From contig NZ_VLLB01000004.1 of NCBI RefSeq assembly GCF_007830455.1, positions 186,001 to 250,000 of the forward strand: DNA of 64,000 bases, written 5' to 3'. Position numbers and translations under genes: made by a program. Positions 19,901 through 27,614 of this stretch are shown here, in pieces. Each line of letters starts with the position of its first letter. Within the stretch, counting starts at the first letter, position 1. This DNA comes from Pseudoduganella lurida (GTDB lineage Bacteria; Pseudomonadota; Gammaproteobacteria; Burkholderiales; Burkholderiaceae_D). The notes beneath the pieces were generated by a model that was not told where the DNA came from, did no database searches, and worked only from the letters and a program-made list of their open reading frames with translations.

Positions 19901-20069
19901 GCAGCGCCCGGCCTGCGTGACCGGGTACCAGGCCTGCTTGCGCCGTCACGCCATCGGAGGCCTCGGCATGCCATGGCGCCAGCGTCTCGAAGGCGTCCAG
20001 CACCTGGGCACCCGCCAGCGCGGGCAGCGCGGCGCACGCTGCAAGCAGCCAGGCAAGGAAGCCCTTCAT
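16989..20069 (-). CDS. Secreted multi-domain hydrolase: discoidin plus (alpha/alpha)6 catalytic region, family unassigned
   Basis: 1026 residues. A signal peptide (MKGFLAWLLAACAALPALAGAQ) is followed by a carbohydrate-binding-like sandwich (about 23-175, starting VLDAFETLAPW), a discoidin/F5-8-type domain (about 180-300, ending YVRIRLPDS), a large beta-rich middle (about 310-560) and an (alpha/alpha)6-type region (about 570-960). The last carries SYLRSWIRDGAMMSEALLRMG near residue 604 and ENDSHGQLIF near 658, which resemble active-site loops of GH15/GH63-like hydrolases. A beta tail completes it. The start overlaps the upstream permease stop (ATGA). An upstream open extension is a shadow of the permease. 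A periplasmic or extracellular glucan hydrolase is inferred; the family is not recognised. Confidence 0.8.
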   Translation of the reverse strand: MKGFLAWLLAACAALPALAGAQVLDAFETLAPWHAEASDGVTAQAGLVPGHAGRALRLDFDFGGRGGYAFVRRTLPLDLPDNYEISFMVRADAPANHFEFKLTDAAGDNVWWYRLPDHAFPDGWTKVRFKMRQVAFAWGPTKDRTLRHADRVEFVVSAGSGGRGSILLDELRMTALPPVPASWPAPTVNGRPGTAWQSVPGRGPQEATVDLGAVREFGGLVLRWQPGRHASRYEVALSVDGHTWQTVRTVRDGNGGSDPLLLTESEARYVRIRLPDSPPAGYALAGLEVKELAFGATPNAFIDALSAEAPRGRYPRGFTKEQPYWTLVGVDGGADHSALLSEDGAIETVRGGFSLEPFVRADGKLAGWADVRITQSLQDGYLPVPSVRWEAPGWTLTTTAAASGTRERSQLLARYELHNLKDVPQLLALVLAARPFQVNAPRQFLNTPGGFSPIRALAWDGASLSVNGAHQVIPLTAPDGVRLATFDGGLLPHEGGSAVAAVRDDTGFASAALRWTVQLPPHGRAVIGVAAPLTGDFAVPAEGIAWLDRTQAQVAQEWRARLNQVELAVPPAGRAMADTLRSSLAHLLMTRDGAALQPGTRSYLRSWIRDGAMMSEALLRMGQPETAADYLRWYAPYQFGNGKVPCCVDGRGADPVPENDSHGQLIFLAAELYRYTGDQAALAAVWPNVRAAARYMETLRQSERTAAQAGTALYGLMPASISHEGYSEKPMHSYWDDFWALRGYKDAVQIAQALGQQGEARALARQRDAFRGDLYASIARATRQHGIGYLPGAAELGDFDPTSTTIALTPGGEQQHLPRKLLHGTYEKYWDFFTARRDGKAAWQDYTPYELRNVSAFVRLGWRSRAEELLAWFYADQRPRAWNQWAEVVGRDAREPRFLGDMPHGWISSDFLRAALDSFAYEREPDHALLLAEGIPLAWLDGDGIAIRRLRTPYGPLGYRLRQADGRLTLQVDAGLKIPPGGIVLRWPYPHPPGAALLNGRPVLLNDGQVTLRALPATLTIQSTPR

Positions 20070-20875
20070 CCCTTGACACTCCCCACCAGCAGGCCCTGCA
20101 CGTAGTAGCGCTGCAGGCCCAGAAACAGCAGCAGCACGGGCACGATGGTGAGTACGGAGCCGGCCATCATCAGTTCGCTGTCCTGCACGTGTTCGCGCGA
20201 CAGCGAGGCCAGCGCCACCGGCAGGGTGTACAGCTCCTTGTCGGTCAACACGATCAGCGGCCACATGAAGTCGTTCCACGTGCCGAGGAAGGTGAAGATG
20301 GCCAGCGTGACGAGGATGGGGCTCAGGAGCGGCAGCACGATCGAGCGGAAGATGCGCCACTCGCCCGCGCCGTCCATGCGCGCCGCTTCCAGCAAGGCAT
20401 CCGGAATCGTCAGTGCATACTGCCGTACGAGGAAGATGCCGAATATGGAAGCGATCGCCGGCACCAGCACGGCGCCGTAGGTATTCACCAGGTGCAGCTC
20501 CTTCAATAGCAGGAACAGCGGCAGCATCGCCACCTGCCCGGGAATCACCAGCGCGCCCAGCAGCGTGCGGAAGATCCGGTCGCGGCCGGCGAAGCGCAGC
20601 TTGGCGAACGCATAGCCGGCCGTGACGTTGAACAGCAGCGACAGCACCGTGGCGGCCGACGACAGCAGCAGGCTGTTGACGACGTAGCGGCCGATGCCGG
20701 CGCTGGCGAACAGCTCGCGATAGTTGGCCAGCGTGGCTTGCGCCGGCAGCAGCGGCGGCGGGAACGCGCTGGCCTCGCCGGGCTGCATCAGCGAGACGGA
20801 CACCATCCACACCAGCGGAAACAGCGCAACCACGCCGGCCACCAGCATCAGCAGGTTCAGCACGATCTTCTTCAT
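20066..20875 (-). CDS. Sugar ABC transporter permease (MalG type)
   Basis: 269 residues starting MKKIVLNLLMLVAGVVALFPLVWM. It has six predicted membrane helices and the EAA-loop EAARMDGAGEWRIFRSIVLP, which is the contact site for the ATPase. LGTWNDFMWPLIVL is typical of CUT1 MalG/LacG permeases. The stop overlaps the next gene's start, and its own start overlaps the MalF-type gene by four bases. It forms the inner-membrane channel with the neighbouring permease. Confidence 0.93.
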   Translation of the reverse strand: MKKIVLNLLMLVAGVVALFPLVWMVSVSLMQPGEASAFPPPLLPAQATLANYRELFASAGIGRYVVNSLLLSSAATVLSLLFNVTAGYAFAKLRFAGRDRIFRTLLGALVIPGQVAMLPLFLLLKELHLVNTYGAVLVPAIASIFGIFLVRQYALTIPDALLEAARMDGAGEWRIFRSIVLPLLSPILVTLAIFTFLGTWNDFMWPLIVLTDKELYTLPVALASLSREHVQDSELMMAGSVLTIVPVLLLFLGLQRYYVQGLLVGSVKG

Positions 20876-21774
20876 GCTTCCGCCCCCCTGGCGATGCGCA
20901 GCTGCAGCAGCGTGACGGCGAACATGATCGCGAACAGCACGAAGGCCACGGCCGAGGCCACGCCCAGGTTCCACCATTTGAAGCCCTGCTCGTACATGAA
21001 GTACAGGACGCTGACGGTGCTCTGCACGGGGCCGCCCTGCGTCATCACGTACGGCTCGGCGAACAGCTGGAAGTAGCCGGACATCGACAGGATGCTGACC
21101 ATCAGCAGCGTGGGCCCCAGCATCGGCCAGGTCACGTAACGGAACTGCGCCCAGCCGCCCGCGCCGTCGATCTCGGCGGCCTCGTACAGGTCGCGCGGAA
21201 TGCTCTGCAGCCCCGCCAGCAGGATGATCATGTTGTAGCCGAAGTTCTTCCACACGGCGAACAGGATGATGGCCGGCATGCCCCAGGCCGGGTCGCCAAG
21301 CCAGTCCACCGGGCCGATGCCGAACCACGAGAGCACGTAGTTGACCATGCCGTAGCGCGTGTGCAGCAGGTAGCGCCAGATCACGGCGACGGCCACGAGC
21401 GACGTGACCACGGGCGCGAAATACACCGTGCGGAACAGGCCTTTCAGCCACGTCACCCGGGCATCGAGCAGCAGCGCGGCGCCCAGCGAGGCAGCCATCG
21501 ACAGGGGCACGCCCACGATCACGAAATAGAAGGTGTTGGCCAGGGCGCGCCAGAACAGCGGCGTCTGCAGCAGCTCGATGTAGTTGCGCAGGCCGACGAA
21601 GCGCAGGTTGCGCAAATCCGCCAATGCGTAGATGTCGAAGTCGGTCAGACTCATGACCAGCGCGGCGCCCACCGGCAGGAAGAAGAACACGGCGATCGCG
21701 ATCAGTGCCGGCGCGACGAAGCACCACGCGGCGCGGCGCGAGGCCGGCAGGGAAGTCGATTGCAAGGCCCTCAT
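20872..21774 (-). CDS. Sugar ABC transporter permease (MalF type)
   Basis: 300 residues starting MRALQSTSLPASRRAAW. It has six membrane helices, the first being WCFVAPALIAIAVFFFLPVG. The EAA-loop is EAAEIDGAGGWAQFRYVTWP, and the MTQGGPVQSTVSVLYFMY segment is typical of CUT1 MalF/UgpA permeases. Coupled by ATGA overlaps to the upstream binding protein and the downstream permease. Confidence 0.93.
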   Translation of the reverse strand: MRALQSTSLPASRRAAWCFVAPALIAIAVFFFLPVGAALVMSLTDFDIYALADLRNLRFVGLRNYIELLQTPLFWRALANTFYFVIVGVPLSMAASLGAALLLDARVTWLKGLFRTVYFAPVVTSLVAVAVIWRYLLHTRYGMVNYVLSWFGIGPVDWLGDPAWGMPAIILFAVWKNFGYNMIILLAGLQSIPRDLYEAAEIDGAGGWAQFRYVTWPMLGPTLLMVSILSMSGYFQLFAEPYVMTQGGPVQSTVSVLYFMYEQGFKWWNLGVASAVAFVLFAIMFAVTLLQLRIARGAEA

Positions 21775-23045
21775 GCGCGCCCCCCGCGTGCCAGCATCCA
21801 CCGGCGCTTCTCCAGGATGCGGTCGGTCCTGGCATCGAGTTCCACTGCTGCGGCCGCAACGGCGATCTCGCCATGCGCCACCCGCTCGCCCATCACGCGC
21901 AGCTCGGCCAGGATGCTCTCCCACTCCGGCACCTTCGGTTCGGGCCGGACATGTTCCAGCTGCTCGCGGAACGGTCGCGCCTGGGGATCGCCCGCCAGCG
22001 CCCCATCGGTCCAGTTGGCGCGGCGCGGCGGCAGGTTGCCCGTCAGCCGGTTGAAGCGCGCGGCCGTATCGACCTGCGACAGGAACTCGACCAGCTGCCA
22101 GGCCTCCTTCCGGTGTGGCGAGCTGCTGGCCACGGCCAGGCTGGACCCGCCGGCCAGCGACGCGGCGGGCCCCTGCGGACCCGGCACCAGCGCCGTGGCC
22201 CAGGTGTGCTGCAGCGCCGCGGGGATGCGCCGCCTGAATTCGCCGAGATTCCACGGGCCGGACATGTAGAACGACACGTATTCGAGGCCGTACTCGTGGT
22301 ACACGTTCGACACGCGCTCCATCGGCGCGAGTTTTTCCGCATACATGTCGGCGTACAGCTGCAGCGCCTTCCTGAAACCGGCGCTGCGGAAGTTGCCGTA
22401 CCGGCCGCCGTCGCGCAGCAGTTCGTCGGGCTGCTGCAGCGCCAGCACCAGCAGCGGCGCGAACTCCTCGTGCGGCAGCAGGATCACGTACTTGTCCGGT
22501 CCCACCAGCTTCTTCACGGCGCGCATCGCGTCCATCCAGCCTTCCCAGGTGGCCGGCATGGCCTGGTAGCCGGCCCGCCGCAGCAGGTCGCGGTTGTAGA
22601 ACATCACGCGCGTATCGACATACCACGGCACGCCATACAGGCCGCCATCGATGACATTGGTGTTCCATATCCCGGCGAAATAATCCGCCGGATCGAGCGT
22701 GGCCGAGGCGGCGACATAGTCGTCCAGCGGCGCGATGGCCTTCAGGGCCTGCAGCTCGGCGACCCAGGTATTCCCGAGCTGGAACAGGTCCGGCATCGAC
22801 TCGCCGGCAAATGCCGTCAGCAGCTTTTCGTGCGCGGCGGTCCACGGCAGCTGCTGCACATCGACGCGCACGCCGGGGTGCAGGCGTTCGAACGCCGGGA
22901 TCAGCTGCTGCACCACTTCGCCTTCGCGGCCCATCGCCCAGAAGCGCAGCACGACACGGCCATCATCCGGCGTGCGGCTGCACGCACCCAGGCCCGCGGC
23001 GAGCGCGCCAGCGGACAGGTAGCGCAAGGCGGTGCGGCGCTGCAT
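21771..23045 (-). CDS. Extracellular sugar-binding lipoprotein of the ABC importer
   Basis: 424 residues from the ATG at 23045; an alternative ATG at 23063 would overlap the glucanase gene by 16 bases. The N-terminus MQRRTALRYLSAGALAAGLGAC contains both a twin-Arg-like motif and a lipobox (LGAC, Cys22), so it is probably a lipoprotein, possibly Tat-exported. The body has the family 1 solute-binding pattern: VVLRFWAMGREGEVVQQLIPAFERLHPG and a PWYVDTRVMFYNRDLL hinge region. Position between a glucanase and the permeases suggests it captures gluco-oligosaccharides in the periplasm. Confidence 0.9.
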   Translation of the reverse strand: MQRRTALRYLSAGALAAGLGACSRTPDDGRVVLRFWAMGREGEVVQQLIPAFERLHPGVRVDVQQLPWTAAHEKLLTAFAGESMPDLFQLGNTWVAELQALKAIAPLDDYVAASATLDPADYFAGIWNTNVIDGGLYGVPWYVDTRVMFYNRDLLRRAGYQAMPATWEGWMDAMRAVKKLVGPDKYVILLPHEEFAPLLVLALQQPDELLRDGGRYGNFRSAGFRKALQLYADMYAEKLAPMERVSNVYHEYGLEYVSFYMSGPWNLGEFRRRIPAALQHTWATALVPGPQGPAASLAGGSSLAVASSSPHRKEAWQLVEFLSQVDTAARFNRLTGNLPPRRANWTDGALAGDPQARPFREQLEHVRPEPKVPEWESILAELRVMGERVAHGEIAVAAAAVELDARTDRILEKRRWMLARGGRA

Positions 23046-23047
23046 GC

Positions 23048-24472
23048 TCACTTGTCCAGCCATCCGCCGGTGAAGCCGGCACGGACCAGGCCAGTGCGGA
23101 TGGCCGGATTGGTGCGCATCACGCGCCAGACGAAGTCGTTGCGGTAGTTCTCCGCCATCGCCAGGATCGGGCCCTGGTCGATGCCGAGGTAGTCGCCCGC
23201 CACCCAGCCCCGGCCCGGCACGACCTTGCCGTGCTGGAGTTTCAGGGCGGGACCGGTCCGGTACTGGAAGCTGGGATTGAAAGCGTCGAGGAAGCCATAG
23301 CGCCCGTAGATGAAGTCGCCGTAGCGTTCCTTCATCCGCACCACGGCGGGAATCGCGATCTCCGGCGCGAACGGCAGCGAACCCGCCGCGGCTGTCGGCG
23401 CAATGGTGCAGTCGTCATAGTGATCGACGCTCATGCCGCGCGCGGCGTAGGAGCGGAACTGCAGTTTCCTGCCGCCGTAGTCGAGCACCTGGTCCACCGG
23501 ACCATCGCTGGCGGTTAGGCCCCACACATCGGCGCCGTAGCCCTGGCACTTCAGCGGGTTCTGCATTGCGTAGTCGCGCTGGGCATAGGTGGCGCGGCGG
23601 CTGTTCTCGAAATAGTCGTAGCTGCCCTCGCGTTGGCCCAGCTTGCGCAGGTAGGCATCGCGGATGCCGCGGAAATCGATCCACACATGGCTGTACTGGT
23701 GCACGAACAGCGACGGGAACGCCAGGTGCGGCCGGTCGAACGGCGCCGACCAGCTGCGCTCGTAGGTGCTGGTCCAGGCCCGCCAGGCTTCCGGGCCCAG
23801 CGCGTGCTCCAGTTGGGGCGAGCCCAGCGCCAGCACGTACAGCAGCATCGCTTCGCTGTAGCCGGTCCAGTCGTACTTGATGAAGCCGGCGTCCGGCCGC
23901 CAGCCCAGCGCCACGGCGGACTGCCGGTTGGTGGCCCACTTCCAGTCGACGCGGGCGTACAGTTCCGCAGCCAGGCGGCGGATCTCGATCTCGTCCGGCT
24001 CCTCGCGGTCGAAATACGACTGGGCGAACAGCGCGCCGGCGATGAACAGCGCCGTGTCGATCGTCGACAGTTCCACGTTCCCGTAGCGCTGGCCCGTCTT
24101 CATGTCGAGGAAGTGATAGAAGAAGCCCTTGTAGCCGGCCACGCCCGTCATGGCATCGCCCTGCGGCGCATTGCGGAAGAAGCGCAGCGTGGCCAGCGTG
24201 CGCGCGCGGGCCTGGGCGCGGCTGATGTAGCCCTTCTCCACGCCGATCGGGTAGGCCGTCAGTCCGAAGCCGACGGCCGCCACGCTGGAGAACGACGGCG
24301 TGGGATGCCGGTCCGGCACCAGGCCGTTGGCGGGATTCGCGGTGTCCCAGAACCACTGGAACGTGCGCTGCTGCAGGTCGTCGAACAGCGGCGGCAGCGG
24401 GTTGTCGGCGCGGGCGGCCGTGGACAGCAGGCTTGCGATGGCAAGCGTGAGGGCGGAGAGTGGACGGCGCAT
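23048..24472 (-). CDS. GH144-type endo-beta-1,2-glucanase (PF10091 'glycoamylase' family)
   Basis: 474 residues: signal peptide (MRRPLSALTLAIASLLSTAARAD), then a single (alpha/alpha)6 domain. Family features are LFDDLQQRTFQWFWDTANPANGLVPDRHP, SVAAVGFGLTAYPIGVEKGY, GFFYHFLDMKTGQR with the acidic ELSTIDTALFIAG, QYSHVWIDFRGI, and IDQGPILAMAENYRN. This pattern is that of GH144, whose characterised members (for example from Chitinophaga pinensis) cleave linear beta-1,2-glucan; databases often label it 'glucoamylase'. It should act in the periplasm, producing sophorooligosaccharides for the binding protein encoded next. First gene of the eight-gene operon. Confidence 0.88.
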   Translation of the reverse strand: MRRPLSALTLAIASLLSTAARADNPLPPLFDDLQQRTFQWFWDTANPANGLVPDRHPTPSFSSVAAVGFGLTAYPIGVEKGYISRAQARARTLATLRFFRNAPQGDAMTGVAGYKGFFYHFLDMKTGQRYGNVELSTIDTALFIAGALFAQSYFDREEPDEIEIRRLAAELYARVDWKWATNRQSAVALGWRPDAGFIKYDWTGYSEAMLLYVLALGSPQLEHALGPEAWRAWTSTYERSWSAPFDRPHLAFPSLFVHQYSHVWIDFRGIRDAYLRKLGQREGSYDYFENSRRATYAQRDYAMQNPLKCQGYGADVWGLTASDGPVDQVLDYGGRKLQFRSYAARGMSVDHYDDCTIAPTAAAGSLPFAPEIAIPAVVRMKERYGDFIYGRYGFLDAFNPSFQYRTGPALKLQHGKVVPGRGWVAGDYLGIDQGPILAMAENYRNDFVWRVMRTNPAIRTGLVRAGFTGGWLDK

Positions 24473-24535
24473 GGATGTCGGCTCTGTGAAAGTGGAAGGC
24501 TGCCGGCCGCCGCCGCACTGCCGGACTGCGCAATG

Positions 24536-24692
24536 CGGCGGCCTGCTTAAAGGGCCTGCTTAAAATGGCCTGCTTAAAATGGCCTGCTTAAACGGCCTGC
24601 TTAAATGGCCTGCCCTAAAGGACGTGCCTAAAAGGCGCGCCTATGGGGCTTGTCTATGGCGTGTCTAAGGGCTTTCCTGAAGGGCGTGTCTA
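24536..24692. repeat. Degenerate 13-14 bp tandem array between receptor and glucanase genes
   Basis: About 12 head-to-tail units with consensus AAATGGCCTGCTTA. The first four are nearly identical and later ones decay (AAAGGACGTGCCT, ATGGGGCTTGTCT, AAGGGCGTGTCT). The array ends exactly at the TAG stop codon of the receptor gene and begins about 60 bases upstream of the glucanase ATG, so it fills the only real gap between the receptor and the eight-gene operon. It does not encode a conserved peptide. Confidence 0.85.
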
Positions 24693-27578
24693 GAACGCGT
24701 ACCTCGCAGAGACCTTCAGCGTGCGCATCGGCCCGCCCATCGAATTGGCCAGGCCCACGTTCGGGTTGTCGCCGCCGTAGCTGTTGGCCGAACCCGGCCC
24801 GCCGATCCAGCCGTCGTAGCCGCCGTAGTTGATGCTGTTGAACAGGTTGATCACGTCAGCCCGCAAGGTCAGCGCGCCGAAGCCCAGCTTGATGTCCTTG
24901 GCCAGGCCCACGTCGACCTGCTTGAAGTTGTCGCCATCGCCCTTGATCGCATAGCAGTTCGAGAACCCCGTGTGGCAGTCGGTCACGCGGTACGGCAGGC
25001 CGGAACCATAGGTGGCCTTGGCCGACATCAGCACGCCCCATGGCAGCAGGTCGCCGGACGTGGCCGCGACGACGAGGCGGTGCTTCTCCACTTCCGCCGA
25101 CGGGAACCACTGGCCCGGGAAGCGGCCATAGGTCCAGTTGAAGATATCGTTCTTGAATTCCTTGTTGGTGGTCTGCGCGTCGCTGTAGGTGTAGGTGGCC
25201 GACAGCGTCCAGCGCGAGGCCCGCGTGTACGGCTTGTCCACCTTGAAGTACACGGTCTGGGTCTTGGCCTGGCTGATGAAGTCGCCCAGCACCAGCGTGC
25301 TGAACGGATCGACGGAACCCCACAGCGGATCGATCGGGCTCTGCGTGCCCCAGCCGCCCTGCGGGTCGCGGTTGCCGCCGAACCAGTTGAACTGGTTGCG
25401 GCTGCGCGAGTTCGTGTAGCCCGCCTCGCCGTTCCACATGCCCAGCGCCTGGCGCAAGCCGAAGCTGAACTGGTCGGTGTACGGCGCCTTGTGGTCGTTG
25501 CGGATCATCCAGATCTCGCCGTTGACCTGGGCATTCTTCTGCAGCTCGTCCAGCGCGTAGTTGGCCACGGCGCGGTCGTAGGCGCGGCCCCAGCCGCCGA
25601 ACACGACAGAGCTGCGGTCGCCCTTCAGGTCGTACGAGAAGCCCAGGCGCGGCTGCCAGGCATTCTTGAACGCCTTGCGGCTGTCGCCCGTGCTGACATA
25701 GTCGCCGATGGTGATGCCGCCCTTGGCCAGCGACTGCGCATAGGTCTGCCCGGCCGGTGCGCCGGCGCGCGGATCCTGCCGGCCGAAGATCGCCAGCCGC
25801 TCCGCCGGCGTGGCGTAGCCGTCGTTGAGCATATTGTCTTCGTAGTCGTAGCGCAGGCCCAGGTTCAGCTCCAGCCGGTCGGTCGCCTGCCAGTCGTCCT
25901 GCAGGTAGAGGCCGTACTGCTTGTTCTTGAAATCGACGCCGATCGGCGCGATGGCCCGTTCGGTCCGCGTGGTGCGCGGGATGCCGGTGACGTTGTCGAT
26001 CAGCTGTTCGAGCATGTCCACCGCCCGCGCCGTGCCGGACAGGTCGTACTCCATGCGCTTCACCTTGAAGCCGCCCTTGAGCGTGTGGCGATCGAAGCCC
26101 GTGTAGGTCAGGTCATCCTGGAACAGCAGCCCTTTCTGCTCGCGGAACTGGGCGTTCGGCGACCCGCCGGCGATCAGCACGCTCACGACATTGTTCGGCG
26201 TGTTGGTCGGCGAGACGAGGTACTTGATGTACGGGTCGCTCGCCGTCGAATGCGGGTTCCACGTGTACTTCTCGTAGCCCACGCGGGCCTCGTTGACGAA
26301 GTTATCGGTCGTCCACGTGTGCTTGACGTCGAAGCGGTCCTCGTCGTTGTCGCGCGCCACCTCGTTGCCGGGCAGGGACAGCAGCTTGTCTTCCGGGACC
26401 AGGTCCGTTTCGCGCCGCACGCGCAGCGTCGCTTCCAGCGCATGCGCGTCCGAGATGCGGAAGTCGAGCTTGCCGAGGAACAGGTCTTCGTCGAACTTGG
26501 ACGTGGTGGCGCCCTGCTGCGCCAGCAGCGAGGGCACGATGCCCGCATTGGGCAGCAGGTTGGCATTCTGTGCCAGCACCTGGCGCGGGTCGTCGATCTT
26601 CTTGCCTTCGTAGGCGAGGAAGAAGTGCGCCACGTCCTTCTTCAGCGGGCCGCCGACCGTCATGCCGAATTGGTCCTGCTTCGACGACGGCCGGCCGATG
26701 CCCTGGGCCTCGGCCTTCTTCTGGAACGGGTCCATCGCCGTGATGCTGGTGCCCGTGTGGTCCCAGAACACGTCGCCATGCAGCTCGTTGGTGCCGGACT
26801 TGGTGACGGCCGTGATCGCGGCGCTCGACACCTGGTCGAATTCGGCCTTGTAGTTCTGCGAGATGACCTTGTACTCGGCGATGGCGGACTGCGGGAACGG
26901 ATTGCCGCGGCTGGAATCGAGGCCGGACACGCCGCCGCGCAGGATATTGTTCTTCTGGCTGACGCCGTCGATGAAGACGTTGACGTTGTCCTGGTTCTGC
27001 GCGCCGCTGCGCAAGGTCACGTTGCCGGACTGGTCGACGTCGAAGCGCACGCCCGGCGCCAGGTCGGCGAACGACAGGAAGTTGCGGGTGGTCTGCGGCA
27101 GCCGCTCGATCTGCTCGCGCGAGACGGAGGTGCCCACCTCCGACGTCTTCACGTCGCGCCGCGCGACGGAGCCCGTGATGACGATCTGCTGCGGTGTCGC
27201 GCCCGTGGCCGCGACCGTGTCGAGGTCCACCGTGCTGGTCTGGCCGACGGACAGGGTCACCGTGTCGGTGGCCTGCTCGCCGACGCGGATCTGGTACGAG
27301 CCTGGCGCGAGGCCCGTCAGGACATAGCTGCCATCGGCCCGCGTGGTGGTGCGGTAGGCGTAGCCGTTGGCCTGGTTGACGGCCGAGACGGGGGTGCCCG
27401 CCGTGCTGGCCGCGCCCGCCGCCGTCACCTGGCCACGCAGCGTGGCCGTGGACAGCTGCGCGAACGCGGGACTGCCCGCCAGCAGTGCCGAGGCCAGTGC
27501 CGCCGCCATCACTGTCAGGCGCAGTATCGGTCCCGCCGTTGTTCGCGTTACTGGACTGCCTTGCTTGGTGCTGTTCAT
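24690..27578 (-). CDS. TonB-dependent receptor with N-terminal carboxypeptidase-regulatory-like domain (Oar type)
   Basis: 962 residues with a strong GGAG site before the ATG. A signal sequence ends near SPAFAQ. A CarboxypepD_reg-like beta domain follows (LRGQVTAAGAASTAG to GSYQIRVGEQ, about 45-110). The plug has REQIERLPQTTRNFLSFADLAPGV and NVNVFIDGVSQ. A 22-strand-type barrel ends with the aromatic terminus VSARYAF. No TonB box is obvious. Outer-membrane import of a large ligand is inferred. The lacI gene lies 36 bases upstream and a beta-1,2-glucan catabolic operon follows, so the substrate is probably beta-1,2-glucan or its fragments. Confidence 0.9.
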   Translation of the reverse strand: MNSTKQGSPVTRTTAGPILRLTVMAAALASALLAGSPAFAQLSTATLRGQVTAAGAASTAGTPVSAVNQANGYAYRTTTRADGSYVLTGLAPGSYQIRVGEQATDTVTLSVGQTSTVDLDTVAATGATPQQIVITGSVARRDVKTSEVGTSVSREQIERLPQTTRNFLSFADLAPGVRFDVDQSGNVTLRSGAQNQDNVNVFIDGVSQKNNILRGGVSGLDSSRGNPFPQSAIAEYKVISQNYKAEFDQVSSAAITAVTKSGTNELHGDVFWDHTGTSITAMDPFQKKAEAQGIGRPSSKQDQFGMTVGGPLKKDVAHFFLAYEGKKIDDPRQVLAQNANLLPNAGIVPSLLAQQGATTSKFDEDLFLGKLDFRISDAHALEATLRVRRETDLVPEDKLLSLPGNEVARDNDEDRFDVKHTWTTDNFVNEARVGYEKYTWNPHSTASDPYIKYLVSPTNTPNNVVSVLIAGGSPNAQFREQKGLLFQDDLTYTGFDRHTLKGGFKVKRMEYDLSGTARAVDMLEQLIDNVTGIPRTTRTERAIAPIGVDFKNKQYGLYLQDDWQATDRLELNLGLRYDYEDNMLNDGYATPAERLAIFGRQDPRAGAPAGQTYAQSLAKGGITIGDYVSTGDSRKAFKNAWQPRLGFSYDLKGDRSSVVFGGWGRAYDRAVANYALDELQKNAQVNGEIWMIRNDHKAPYTDQFSFGLRQALGMWNGEAGYTNSRSRNQFNWFGGNRDPQGGWGTQSPIDPLWGSVDPFSTLVLGDFISQAKTQTVYFKVDKPYTRASRWTLSATYTYSDAQTTNKEFKNDIFNWTYGRFPGQWFPSAEVEKHRLVVAATSGDLLPWGVLMSAKATYGSGLPYRVTDCHTGFSNCYAIKGDGDNFKQVDVGLAKDIKLGFGALTLRADVINLFNSINYGGYDGWIGGPGSANSYGGDNPNVGLANSMGGPMRTLKVSARYAF

Positions 27579-27614
27579 TGCCGGTCTCCTTTTTTGAGTA
27601 CTGCTGTTCGAGTA

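Noticed and set aside
17004..20105. A 1033-codon plus-strand open frame opposite the discoidin hydrolase
   Set aside because: Same composition artefact. The minus-strand gene has a signal peptide and an ATGA junction with its neighbour.
23048..24472. Glucoamylase (starch-degrading) assignment
   Set aside because: The 'glycoamylase' family name is historical. The sequence pattern and the operon partners fit GH144 beta-1,2-glucanase better.
24536..24692. CRISPR array
   Set aside because: Units are 13-14 bases, contiguous, without spacers, and degenerate; no cas genes are nearby.
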